A stretch of 64,000 nucleotides of DNA, from NCBI RefSeq assembly GCF_007830055.1, contig NZ_VLLE01000003.1, forward strand, positions 806,001 through 870,000, written 5' to 3'. Of this stretch, positions 1-7,486 are shown one piece after another. The notes beneath the pieces were generated by a model that ran no database searches, had not been told where the DNA came from, and worked only from the letters and a program-made list of their open reading frames with translations. The DNA comes from Lacibacter cauensis. GTDB taxonomy: Bacteria > Bacteroidota > Bacteroidia > Chitinophagales > Chitinophagaceae. Each line of letters starts with the position of its first letter. The first letter of the stretch is position 1. The translations under genes were made by a program, and so were the position numbers.

Positions 1-392
1 ACAAATTTTTCTGTATCTGTTCTCACCTTGGTTAAAATAGAAAGTGTTTCACCGCTGCGTTGATCTTCAAAATCCTGGTAGGGTAGCTTCATAGCATGTT
101 TTAACCCATCGGTAAAAACTTTGGTGCCAAATTTTTGTGTGGTAAGGTTTTGAAAATAATCCTGGAAAGCTTTGGCAATACGGCTGATCATGGCAACTGT
201 AATAGAGGTCGTAAGTACATATAACACTCCCGGTTTATCCCAGGTAAAGGAAAAAAAGAAATCTTCCTTTGTTAGTGTGGGGGTATTGTTTTGACCGAGA
301 TGTCTTGTTGCAAGGTTGATCAGCTTACCAAATAAAATAGGATCGATGAGTGAAAAACCAATGTTAACACCGGCTAAAGCCATGGTTAGCAT
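1..392 (-). CDS. ABC exporter, N-terminal membrane part (cut by window edge)
   Basis: This is the beginning of an ABC exporter that runs off the left edge. The visible part is the first transmembrane segments and the start of the intracellular loops (IDPILFGKLINLA; later RSGETLSILTKVRTDTEKF). Family members are half-transporters with a membrane domain followed by an ATPase domain; the ATPase part is outside the window, so substrate and partners cannot be named. The open frame has its first ATG at 392. A better family-like start, MKLLLK, begins at 438 but lies in a different frame: a run of five A (minus strand, about 420-424) puts it one base out of register, and the exporter frame has a TAA just upstream. 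Either the gene has a real frameshift, the run is a sequencing error, or translation starts at the internal ATG. Family assignment is good; the start is uncertain. Confidence 0.7.
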   Translation of the reverse strand, partial: MLTMALAGVNIGFSLIDPILFGKLINLATRHLGQNNTPTLTKEDFFFSFTWDKPGVLYVLTTSITVAMISRIAKAFQDYFQNLTTQKFGTKVFTDGLKHAMKLPYQDFEDQRSGETLSILTKVRTDTEKF

Positions 393-650
393 AATGAGGC
401 CTTTGTAAGGAGCCAGATATTTTAAAAGCAGTTTCATAAAATGATTGATGTAAAAGGTTATGACGGTTCAAAGCACGATCCAGTTTTAAAAGTAAGACAA
501 GTTTACAGTACCCGGAGGGTTAAACAGGGTAAAAAGAAGGTAAGTTCCGTTTAGTGTCATTCATGTTCAGCGGCTTTGGAAAAGTTCAACAGGATTTCTG
601 CCAAAATGAACGTATCTAAAAATTTGTTTACTTTGGCGATATTATACATC

Positions 651-1529
651 ATGAAGATTACCGGAGTCACCATTGTTCGTAATGCTGTTTTAAACGATTT
701 TCCTGTGGTAGAGGCTATTACATCGGTGTTGCCTGTGGTAGACGAAATGATTGTTAGTATTGATAAAGGGGATGATGATACCGACGGCTTGATACGCAGT
801 ATCCAATCGCCCAAGTTGAAGATCGTGTATTCAACCTGGGATATGACGCTTCGCAAAGGCGGAAGGGTGTATGCGTTGGAAACGGATAAAGCGATCGATC
901 ATGTATCGGCCGATACCGATTGGATCTTTTACATCCAGGCAGATGAAGTGATTCATGAAAAATACCATGCTGTCATCAGGCAAACAGCCGAAAAGTATGT
1001 CAACAATAAACGGGTAGATGGTTTTTTATTCAACTACCTCCATTTTTATGGTACATACGATTATGTGGGCGATAGCCGCAAATGGTATAAAGATGAGATT
1101 CGCATTATCCGTAACGACAGGAGTATTCATTCATATAAAGATGCGCAGAGTTTCAGACGGGGAGAGGAGAAACTGGATGTTGCAAAAATAGATGCAGAAG
1201 TGTACCATTATGGTTGGGTAAAAAGCCCCGAACAAATGAAACGTAAGCTTAAGAATGTGCAGCGTTTCTACCACGCCGATGATCAACAGCTGGAAGCTCA
1301 CCTGAATAGCCTAGACTTTTTTGATTTTAACGAGTTTGATGCGTTGCGAAAATTTACCGGTACACATCCGCAGGTGATGCAGCAACGCATTGCTGCCCGC
1401 AACTGGCAGGTTGAACTTGATATCAGTAAAAAGCATTTGTCGTTAAAAGACCGATTGCTTTACAGCTACGAAAAACTTACCGGCAAGCGATTGTTTGCAT
1501 TTAAAAACTATCGAAAGATTATAAAGTAA
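651..1529 (+). CDS. Glycosyltransferase, GT2-like
   Basis: This predicted cytoplasmic glycosyltransferase of about 292 residues has a GT-A fold start (TGVTIVRNAVLNDFPVVEAI) and an acidic nucleotide-sugar/metal region around residues 95-100 (IQADEVIH). The sugar donor and acceptor cannot be read from sequence. The open frame extends upstream to 576, but the family-like N-terminus begins at ATG 651, right after a promoter-like TTTACTTTG stretch, so 651 is preferred. The C-terminus is strongly basic (KNYRKIIK), which may help it sit at the inner membrane. It is followed after 26 bases by a second GT2 gene and then an O-antigen-ligase-like gene, so it probably works in lipopolysaccharide core or O-chain assembly. 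It resembles the glycan-core transferases of Bacteroidota, but this is family-level recognition only. Confidence 0.8.
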   Translation: MKITGVTIVRNAVLNDFPVVEAITSVLPVVDEMIVSIDKGDDDTDGLIRSIQSPKLKIVYSTWDMTLRKGGRVYALETDKAIDHVSADTDWIFYIQADEVIHEKYHAVIRQTAEKYVNNKRVDGFLFNYLHFYGTYDYVGDSRKWYKDEIRIIRNDRSIHSYKDAQSFRRGEEKLDVAKIDAEVYHYGWVKSPEQMKRKLKNVQRFYHADDQQLEAHLNSLDFFDFNEFDALRKFTGTHPQVMQQRIAARNWQVELDISKKHLSLKDRLLYSYEKLTGKRLFAFKNYRKIIK

Positions 1530-1555
1530 CCAATTTAAACCAACCACAAGTATTT

Positions 1556-2338
1556 ATGGAGTGTACTCTTGTTATATCTACCTATAACTGGCCACAGGCA
1601 CTCGATCTTGTGTTGAAAAGTGTATCAAAGCAAAACGTATTGCCCGGTGAAGTCATTATTGCAGATGATGGATCGAATGAAGAAACAAAACAGCTGATTG
1701 CTGCATACCAGGCTTCATTTCCGGTGCCGTTAATTCATATGTGGCACGAAGATGATGGTTTTCGTAAAACCATTATTCTCAACAAAGCGTTCAAGGCTGC
1801 AAAGGGGGACTACATTATACAGATTGACGGTGACATTATTATTCATCCTGATTTTATAAAGGACCATCTTAAGTTCAGAGAAAAAGGCTACTACATCAAA
1901 GGCAGCAGGGGTTTGTTAACGAAAGAGTTTACCGAAAAAGTACTCAAGAGTAAACAGATTAATTTTTCGTTACTGCAGTCGGGCATCAAATCCAGGTTTA
2001 ATATAACACGTCTGCCATTGGCATCACGACTTTTGTATGGCAAACCTGATAATACACGAAAAGTAAAAGGCTGCAATTTTGCCGTTTGGAAAAGCGATTT
2101 TATAGCTGTAAACGGATATAACAACGATGTGAAGGGATGGGGGCATGAAGATATTGAGCTTGCTGCAAGATTGGTGAACCATGGAGTGAAGCAACGGCAT
2201 TTAAAACTGGCGGCTATTTGTTTTCATATTCATCACGAACTGGCTTCGAGGCATAAAGAAGCAGATAACCTGCAATCGTATTACGACGTTGTGCATAACA
2301 AGGTTGTGCGTTGCGAAAGCGGCTACGACCAGGTTTGA
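1556..2338 (+). CDS. Glycosyltransferase family 2 with C-terminal galactosyltransferase-like domain
   Basis: The 260-residue protein has the standard GT2 N-terminal fold: CTLVISTYNWP at the start, ADDGSNEETKQL near residue 37 and the metal-binding QIDGDIIIHPDF near residue 92. The C-terminal third carries GWGHEDIELAARLV, the pattern of the Glyco_transf_7C domain that GT2 enzymes related to chondroitin-type polymerases have. It transfers a sugar from a nucleotide donor to a growing surface glycan on the cytoplasmic face; the sugar is unknown. It lies 26 bases behind the previous transferase and is probably co-transcribed with it. A separate promoter precedes the next gene, so the pair may be its own unit. 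Confidence 0.87.
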   Translation: MECTLVISTYNWPQALDLVLKSVSKQNVLPGEVIIADDGSNEETKQLIAAYQASFPVPLIHMWHEDDGFRKTIILNKAFKAAKGDYIIQIDGDIIIHPDFIKDHLKFREKGYYIKGSRGLLTKEFTEKVLKSKQINFSLLQSGIKSRFNITRLPLASRLLYGKPDNTRKVKGCNFAVWKSDFIAVNGYNNDVKGWGHEDIELAARLVNHGVKQRHLKLAAICFHIHHELASRHKEADNLQSYYDVVHNKVVRCESGYDQV

Positions 2339-2430
2339 GATGAAATTTCCAGTGAGTTTAACTGTATTAGAAATTCTTCTAGAAAATCTGCGGAGCACGA
2401 ATAGTAACCGTAAAACGTAAGAGATTCAAC

Positions 2431-2460
2431 TTGTCTTGTTGTTGTTTACAGGTATTTTTG
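2431..2460 (+). promoter_or_regulatory. Bacteroidota-type promoter for the O-antigen-ligase gene
   Basis: TTG at 2431-2433, a 19-base spacer and a perfect TATTTTTG (TAnnTTTG) box at 2453-2460. The start codon is only 15 bases further on. Both elements match the -33/-7 consensus known for Bacteroidota sigma-A promoters. Confidence 0.75.
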
Positions 2461-2475
2461 CAGACAACCTGATTT

Positions 2476-3762
2476 ATGAAGACATTATTGTTAGCGGATG
2501 CAGAAGGGCGGCAGTTAAAGTGGCAGGAAAAAGCGTTTTACTGGCTTGTGCTTGTTTTTTTTATTTCTTTATTTATACCCCGTGCACCGGTTGCTTCTAA
2601 CATTCTACTTGGGGCGTTTGTAGCACACTCTTTTTTTTATAATCGCCTCAACGAGAAATTGCAGATTCTGAAACAGCGGCCAGTTGTTATTTTAATTACT
2701 GCGTACTATTTATTACATGTTATAAGTTTAGCTTGGTCAACAGATAAAGAGGAAGCTGCAACACAGTTAGCCATCAGGTTGCCCATTTTTATTCTTCCGC
2801 TGGCAATAGGAACTGTTATTATAAAAAAAGATTTAGCTGATCGTATCATTCTTGTAATCGGATTCATTACTACCGGTGTTGCAGTTGTAAGCCTTGGTCT
2901 TTCATTTTCGCAATACATGAAAACAGGCAACTCCGGTTTCCTATACAACGATAGTTTAACCGTTCATTTTGGGCAACAGTCGATTTATGTTGCGATGCTG
3001 GTTAATCTTTCAATAGCCGGTATTGTTTACTTGCTGCAAAGAAAAACGGTAGCACAATCGCTGCAGGGTTGGCTTTATGTGTCGCTGATTATTTTATTTG
3101 TCTTTCATTTTCTGTTAGCCAGCCGGTCTGCCATGTTATTGTTGTACGGCAGCGCATTACTTTTTGCTTTTTACTATGTATTTACAAAGCGCAGGTATCT
3201 TGAAGGAGCAACGCTGATCTTAGGGTTAGTTATTGGTGCGTTTATGCTCTTTAAGTTTTTTCCTAAAACGGTACAGCGGTTTAAAGAATTGGCATATACC
3301 AATTTCACGTTTGAAAGTAAAGCAGCCGAAAGCCATTACGATATGCAACTCGACAGTGCACAATGGAACGGGGCCAATACAAGACTTGCACTATGGCAAT
3401 GTGGTTGGGAGCTAGCAAAACAAAATATGCTTACCGGAGTTGGTATCGGCGATCGTGTAAGCGATATGAATAAAGTTTATGCAGATCGAAAATTTGCAAT
3501 GGCGATTGAAACAAAAAAGAATGTGCACAACAGTTATCTCGATGCATGGCTGACGTTTGGAATTGGGGGTTTTATTTTATTGTTACTAGCGTTTGCTGTA
3601 TTGCCATTTGTTGATGCTGTACGTGCTACTAATGGATATTATCTGTTTGTTGTAACCGTGTTTATTGTATCCATGCTGTTTGAAGTATACATAGGCCGAA
3701 GTTTCGGTTGTATGCTCGCCGGATTTTTCTATTCGTTTATAGCCGCAACAAAAAAGAAATAA
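2476..3762 (+). CDS. O-antigen ligase / polymerase family membrane protein
   Basis: This 428-residue polytopic inner-membrane protein has about ten to twelve hydrophobic segments and the Wzy_C/O-antigen-ligase hallmark region. A long periplasmic loop lies roughly at residues 270-355, followed by NSYLDAWLTFGIGGFILLL. Family members join undecaprenyl-linked glycan to lipid A core (ligase, WaaL) or polymerise repeat units (Wzy); sequence alone does not separate the two. In this locus an ABC exporter is present, and ABC-exported O-chains need a ligase but no Wzy, so the ligase role is favoured by inference. It has its own promoter 15 bases upstream and ends head-on against the ABC operon, sharing a hairpin with it at 3762-3787. 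Confidence 0.8.
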   Translation: MKTLLLADAEGRQLKWQEKAFYWLVLVFFISLFIPRAPVASNILLGAFVAHSFFYNRLNEKLQILKQRPVVILITAYYLLHVISLAWSTDKEEAATQLAIRLPIFILPLAIGTVIIKKDLADRIILVIGFITTGVAVVSLGLSFSQYMKTGNSGFLYNDSLTVHFGQQSIYVAMLVNLSIAGIVYLLQRKTVAQSLQGWLYVSLIILFVFHFLLASRSAMLLLYGSALLFAFYYVFTKRRYLEGATLILGLVIGAFMLFKFFPKTVQRFKELAYTNFTFESKAAESHYDMQLDSAQWNGANTRLALWQCGWELAKQNMLTGVGIGDRVSDMNKVYADRKFAMAIETKKNVHNSYLDAWLTFGIGGFILLLLAFAVLPFVDAVRATNGYYLFVVTVFIVSMLFEVYIGRSFGCMLAGFFYSFIAATKKK

Positions 3763-3787
3763 TGGCCGATTATTGATTATCGGCCAT
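3762..3787. terminator. Shared hairpin between converging genes
   Basis: ATGGCCGAT (3762-3770) pairs with ATCGGCCAT (3779-3787) around an 8-base loop. It overlaps the stop codon of the plus-strand gene and the last codons of the minus-strand ABC ATPase. An A-rich run precedes it on the plus strand, which gives a U-run on the minus transcript, so it probably terminates the operon. Confidence 0.65.
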
Positions 3788-4504
3788 GTAGAGTTCAATT
3801 GCTTTTTCGGTATCGCCGAAGTAAACCATTTCGCCGTTTTTCATAAAACCTGCACGGCTGCAGTATTTACGAATAACATCCATACTGTGACTCACAAGCA
3901 CAACTGTTTTTCCTTCTATCCAGGAGCTTTCAAAAACCTTGATAGCTTTTTCCTGGAACTTCATATCACCTACTGCAAAAATTTCATCGAGGAACATAAT
4001 GTCTGCACCGGCGTTTACCGCAATGGAAAAACCGAGACGTGCCACCATACCTGAAGAGAAGTATTTAATCTTGGTATCTACAAAGTCACGAAGCTCGGCA
4101 AAATCGATAATGGTATCAAAAATGGCATCGATTTCTTTGATTTTTAAACCCAGTACCGAGCCGGAAACATAAATATTTTCTCGTGCAGTTAACTCATGAC
4201 TCATACCTACACCAAGGTTCATGAGCATGGTGCTGCCGTTAATTTTTACATAGCCGGTATCAGTAGGGTATACACCTGCAAGAAGCTTAACCAGCGTTGA
4301 TTTACCACAACCATTACGGCCGAGCAATCCTACACATTCGCCTTTGTTGATTTCAAAGGATGTCATTTTTAATGCAGATACTTTCTTTTTTCTGGGAGGA
4401 TTGAACAGGTTGAACAGGCGATGTTTTACCGTGTTGTGGCTGTCTTCTGAAATGTAAAACGTCTTGCTTATATTTTTAGCTAGTAATGCTGTTGAGTTTT
4501 TCAT
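3770..4504 (-). CDS. Polysaccharide ABC exporter, ATPase subunit (Wzt/KpsT type)
   Basis: This 244-residue ABC ATPase powers export of a lipid-linked glycan across the inner membrane together with the permease encoded 10 bases upstream. Motifs are complete: Walker A GRNGCGKST at residues 62-70, signature YFSSGM at 148-153, Walker B ADIMFLDE at 167-174 and the switch histidine in VSHSM near 206. An N-terminal extension (residues 15-45) with a basic PPRKKK patch is typical of teichoic acid and O-antigen exporters. It stops right after the nucleotide-binding domain, so it lacks the C-terminal carbohydrate-binding domain that chain-terminator-sensing Wzt proteins carry. That suggests export coupled to synthesis without recognition of a capped end. 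It is the last gene of a seven-gene minus-strand operon. Confidence 0.9.
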   Translation of the reverse strand: MKNSTALLAKNISKTFYISEDSHNTVKHRLFNLFNPPRKKKVSALKMTSFEINKGECVGLLGRNGCGKSTLVKLLAGVYPTDTGYVKINGSTMLMNLGVGMSHELTARENIYVSGSVLGLKIKEIDAIFDTIIDFAELRDFVDTKIKYFSSGMVARLGFSIAVNAGADIMFLDEIFAVGDMKFQEKAIKVFESSWIEGKTVVLVSHSMDVIRKYCSRAGFMKNGEMVYFGDTEKAIELYMADNQ

Positions 4505-4514
4505 TTAAAAATAA

Positions 4515-5312
4515 TTATAGTTTTTCTGCAGCTTTGCTTCCAATTTTATTTAAAAGTATTAAACCTAAAAAGAGAAGGAAACTGGAATATACCCAGCCGA
4601 ATGCCATTAAATCCCACTCAGGGTTCTTATTATACAGTATGACATTTCTGGCGTTAATAATGATGCCAGAAATTGGATTAAGGTAATCTACTCCTGGTAA
4701 TGCTTTCCGAAATAATTCCAGCTTGAAAAGAATTGGCGATAGCCAAAATCCTACCCCGGTTATCACCAACCATATTTGTGTAATGTCTTTTGCTAACACA
4801 TAGATATTTGAGAGAATAAGCGAAAAAGCCAATGAAAAAACAACTAGATTAATGAAAATTGGAATTATATACAGCGATTTTAAACTTAATTCTGCTGTGC
4901 CGTTATCAAGAAACTGGAAGTAAATAAGGAAAAGGGAAAGATTGAAAAAGAATCCAATGCAGTTAGATAGGATAGTAGACAAATATATTTCAAGTTTATT
5001 CATATTTGTGTACTCGTATAAATATTTTTTAGCGTTCAATATTTGTATTGTCCCGGCAGTACTTTCTACAAAAAAATTCCACATGATTAAAGCTATAAAT
5101 AAAAAGGAAACAAAGTTTGGTACACCTTGTTTAAGCACAATTTCAAACGCTACGTAAAAAATAAAGATTTCAGATATTGGTTTAAGTAAGGCCCATAGCA
5201 AGCCGAGCTTATTCTCATAATATCTTAGTTTAAATTCTATTTTGGCTAATAACCAAATCCTTTCAATTTTATTGGATCTGTTATTCCAATCTCTTAAAAC
5301 TGTTGATGACAT
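4515..5312 (-). CDS. Polysaccharide ABC exporter, permease subunit (Wzm/ABC-2 type)
   Basis: This 265-residue integral membrane protein of the ABC-2 family has about six transmembrane segments. The cytoplasmic N-terminus runs into KLRYYENKLGLLWALLKP, the amphipathic entry helix typical of O-antigen and teichoic acid permeases. It forms the channel through which the ATPase encoded directly downstream moves an undecaprenyl-linked polysaccharide to the periplasm. Upstream neighbours are glycosyltransferases at 4-base spacing, which supports a dedicated export route. Codon and base use are AT-rich like the rest of the operon. The exact glycan cannot be told. Confidence 0.88.
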   Translation of the reverse strand: MSSTVLRDWNNRSNKIERIWLLAKIEFKLRYYENKLGLLWALLKPISEIFIFYVAFEIVLKQGVPNFVSFLFIALIMWNFFVESTAGTIQILNAKKYLYEYTNMNKLEIYLSTILSNCIGFFFNLSLFLIYFQFLDNGTAELSLKSLYIIPIFINLVVFSLAFSLILSNIYVLAKDITQIWLVITGVGFWLSPILFKLELFRKALPGVDYLNPISGIIINARNVILYNKNPEWDLMAFGWVYSSFLLFLGLILLNKIGSKAAEKL

Positions 5313-5316
5313 GTTA

Positions 5317-7482
5317 CTATTTTTTTACTGCTTTGTAAATTTTTAAAGCAAATTTTTTTACGTGAAGATGTTTTCTGATTGAATAGAAGATAAAACTTTT
5401 GAATGGTAGCCATTTTGGAAGCGATCTCCTTTTTGAATAGTCCAATGTAGGGTTATCAATTTTATAGCCTGGTCCATTAGCATTGAGTAATAAGGTCAAA
5501 TCCTGTGCATATTCGCTAAATACATCTGAATGTTTGTTGGTAATATATTTTATTGAATAAAGGATTTTTTCTGAAGTAAAACGTCTTGCCATTGAGCCTT
5601 TTCTGATTCTATATTGGTAAAATGGCTCAGGAAGAACAATGCCTTGCCTTCCACTTTTAACGAGTGAGAGAACTGACTCCCAATCTTCTAGTCCATACTC
5701 AAGAGCCTCATCGTTTTTGCCAGCTTCTAGGTAGGCTATTTTCTTATAAACAAGGCCTCCGCCACATACCATATTGTAGTAAAGCAGGTAAGGTAACTCT
5801 GGAGTGAATGATGGCCATATGCCATTGCTATTTTCAAAATATCTTACCCACGAGCCAACAAAGTATACGTTACTTTTAGATTGCAAAACTGAGATTGCAG
5901 CTCGATAAAATTTCGGGTCTATTTTATCGTCTGCATCAATAAAGGCAATGTATTCACCGCTGGCCTCTTCTGCCCCTCTGTTTCGTGCAAATGAAAGTCC
6001 ATAGTTAGACTGATTGATCAATCGGAATCCGAAAGCTTTTTGTAGTTTATTTAGTTCTTTTACACTTTCTTCTTCGGTAGAGCCATCGTTAATAACAATT
6101 ACTTCGAAGTTATCGTATTCAATGTTATAAACAGAGGAAAGAGTTTCTTTAACTGTTTTTCCCATGTTAAAAAATGGGATTATGATAGATAACTTATTAT
6201 TTATTATTTCTTTTACCGAAACCTCTTTGCGAACTTTTATTTGAGGGCGTAAGAAAGGGAATACATCGCTTTTAGTTGCTTGTTCTAATAGGTTGTTAAT
6301 AAGTGTCTTTTTTTCTGAAAAGACTTTATCATAGTTATGTAGGTTGTTAACTGATCTTACAGCTTCCTGTCTAATTTTTTGTAATTCGTTTAAAGGCATG
6401 CTTTCGATTAGTAAAATCTTGGCTTCAAGATCGCCATGGATCGTATGGTCAAATAAAAAGCCATTTTTGCAATGTATGATTATTTCACTTTGGCCACCTT
6501 GTTTTGAAGCCAATACAATTTGCCCATTACTCATTGATTCCAGTACAGTAAACGGATAATTATCTCCAATACTTGGAATAATGATTATGCCTCCATTTTT
6601 CGTTTTATCAGTCCAGTTTTCCTGTGAAAGGTTACCAAGAAGTATTAGTTGTTGCTTTCTTAGTTCTGCGGAAAACCTTAGCTTAATCCAATCAGACATT
6701 AACATATTTTCCGGGTGATAATAGTGATCCCCACCTCCGATAATGATCAGTTTTCTTTTCCATCCTTTACTCCAAAGTTTTTTGCATGCAATCAAGAGAG
6801 GAATAATTCCTTTTTGCGGAGTCATCTTGCCAAAGAAAAACCAATTATTTCTTATTTCATTTTGCTGAATTGTTACAGGTGAAACATTTTTATATGGATA
6901 TCGAATTATTGAAATTTTCTCAGTTAAGGATTCTAAAAAAAAAGGTTGAATTGCATTTATAAGAAAATGCCCAGGGCTATTTAATTTATCGGCTGCATGA
7001 ATACACCATTTCTCCATTTCTCCGATCCAAAAGTATGGTAAGCTGTATGAGGGAACTTTATTGTATTCGTAGTACAAGAAAGCGGGTGCATGCAGCGTTA
7101 GCAATACTTTCAGATTGCCGAAAAAAGCATAATTCAGGTGCTTATATAGCAATGTGAAATAGGCAATTCCTCCATATTCCTGAGACTCCAATATATCAGG
7201 AATTCCTTCTTTTGCCATGTGGTTTTCAATAGCCCTCGCAAAAAGAAAAGATCTTGCTGTCTCATATCCAAGATGCGGATATTGTTCGGTGTTACAATTG
7301 AATCTGATTACCCTAATACCATGTTCAAATTTGATAATTTCAGGTAAACTGATTTCTGAAGTAACAAAAATTGAAACTTCATAACCTTTTTCTTTTAGCA
7401 TTTGCGCATTGTGATAACAATAAGTCGCAATTCCGCCGCCATATTCAGGCGGATATTCGGATGTTAGAATCCAGTATCGCAT
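5317..7482 (-). CDS. Two-domain glycosyltransferase, GT4 fused to GT2
   Basis: This 721-residue fusion contains two complete transferases. Residues 1-405 form a GT-B/GT4 enzyme: the N-terminus YPPEYGGGIATYCYHNAQML is the acceptor-side glycine-rich start, and later GKMTPQKGI and TVLESMSNG mark the nucleotide-sugar site with its E-x7-E type glutamate. Residues about 428-650 form a GT2 enzyme (LSIIIPFFNMGKTVKETL, then FIDADDKIDPKF as the DxD region). A basic amphipathic tail (FALKIYKAVKK) ends the protein. Two activities in one chain suggest it adds two successive sugars or builds a disaccharide repeat. It sits 4 bases from its neighbours on both sides. Donor sugars are unknown. Confidence 0.88.
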   Translation of the reverse strand: MRYWILTSEYPPEYGGGIATYCYHNAQMLKEKGYEVSIFVTSEISLPEIIKFEHGIRVIRFNCNTEQYPHLGYETARSFLFARAIENHMAKEGIPDILESQEYGGIAYFTLLYKHLNYAFFGNLKVLLTLHAPAFLYYEYNKVPSYSLPYFWIGEMEKWCIHAADKLNSPGHFLINAIQPFFLESLTEKISIIRYPYKNVSPVTIQQNEIRNNWFFFGKMTPQKGIIPLLIACKKLWSKGWKRKLIIIGGGDHYYHPENMLMSDWIKLRFSAELRKQQLILLGNLSQENWTDKTKNGGIIIIPSIGDNYPFTVLESMSNGQIVLASKQGGQSEIIIHCKNGFLFDHTIHGDLEAKILLIESMPLNELQKIRQEAVRSVNNLHNYDKVFSEKKTLINNLLEQATKSDVFPFLRPQIKVRKEVSVKEIINNKLSIIIPFFNMGKTVKETLSSVYNIEYDNFEVIVINDGSTEEESVKELNKLQKAFGFRLINQSNYGLSFARNRGAEEASGEYIAFIDADDKIDPKFYRAAISVLQSKSNVYFVGSWVRYFENSNGIWPSFTPELPYLLYYNMVCGGGLVYKKIAYLEAGKNDEALEYGLEDWESVLSLVKSGRQGIVLPEPFYQYRIRKGSMARRFTSEKILYSIKYITNKHSDVFSEYAQDLTLLLNANGPGYKIDNPTLDYSKRRSLPKWLPFKSFIFYSIRKHLHVKKFALKIYKAVKK

Positions 7483-7486
7483 AGGG

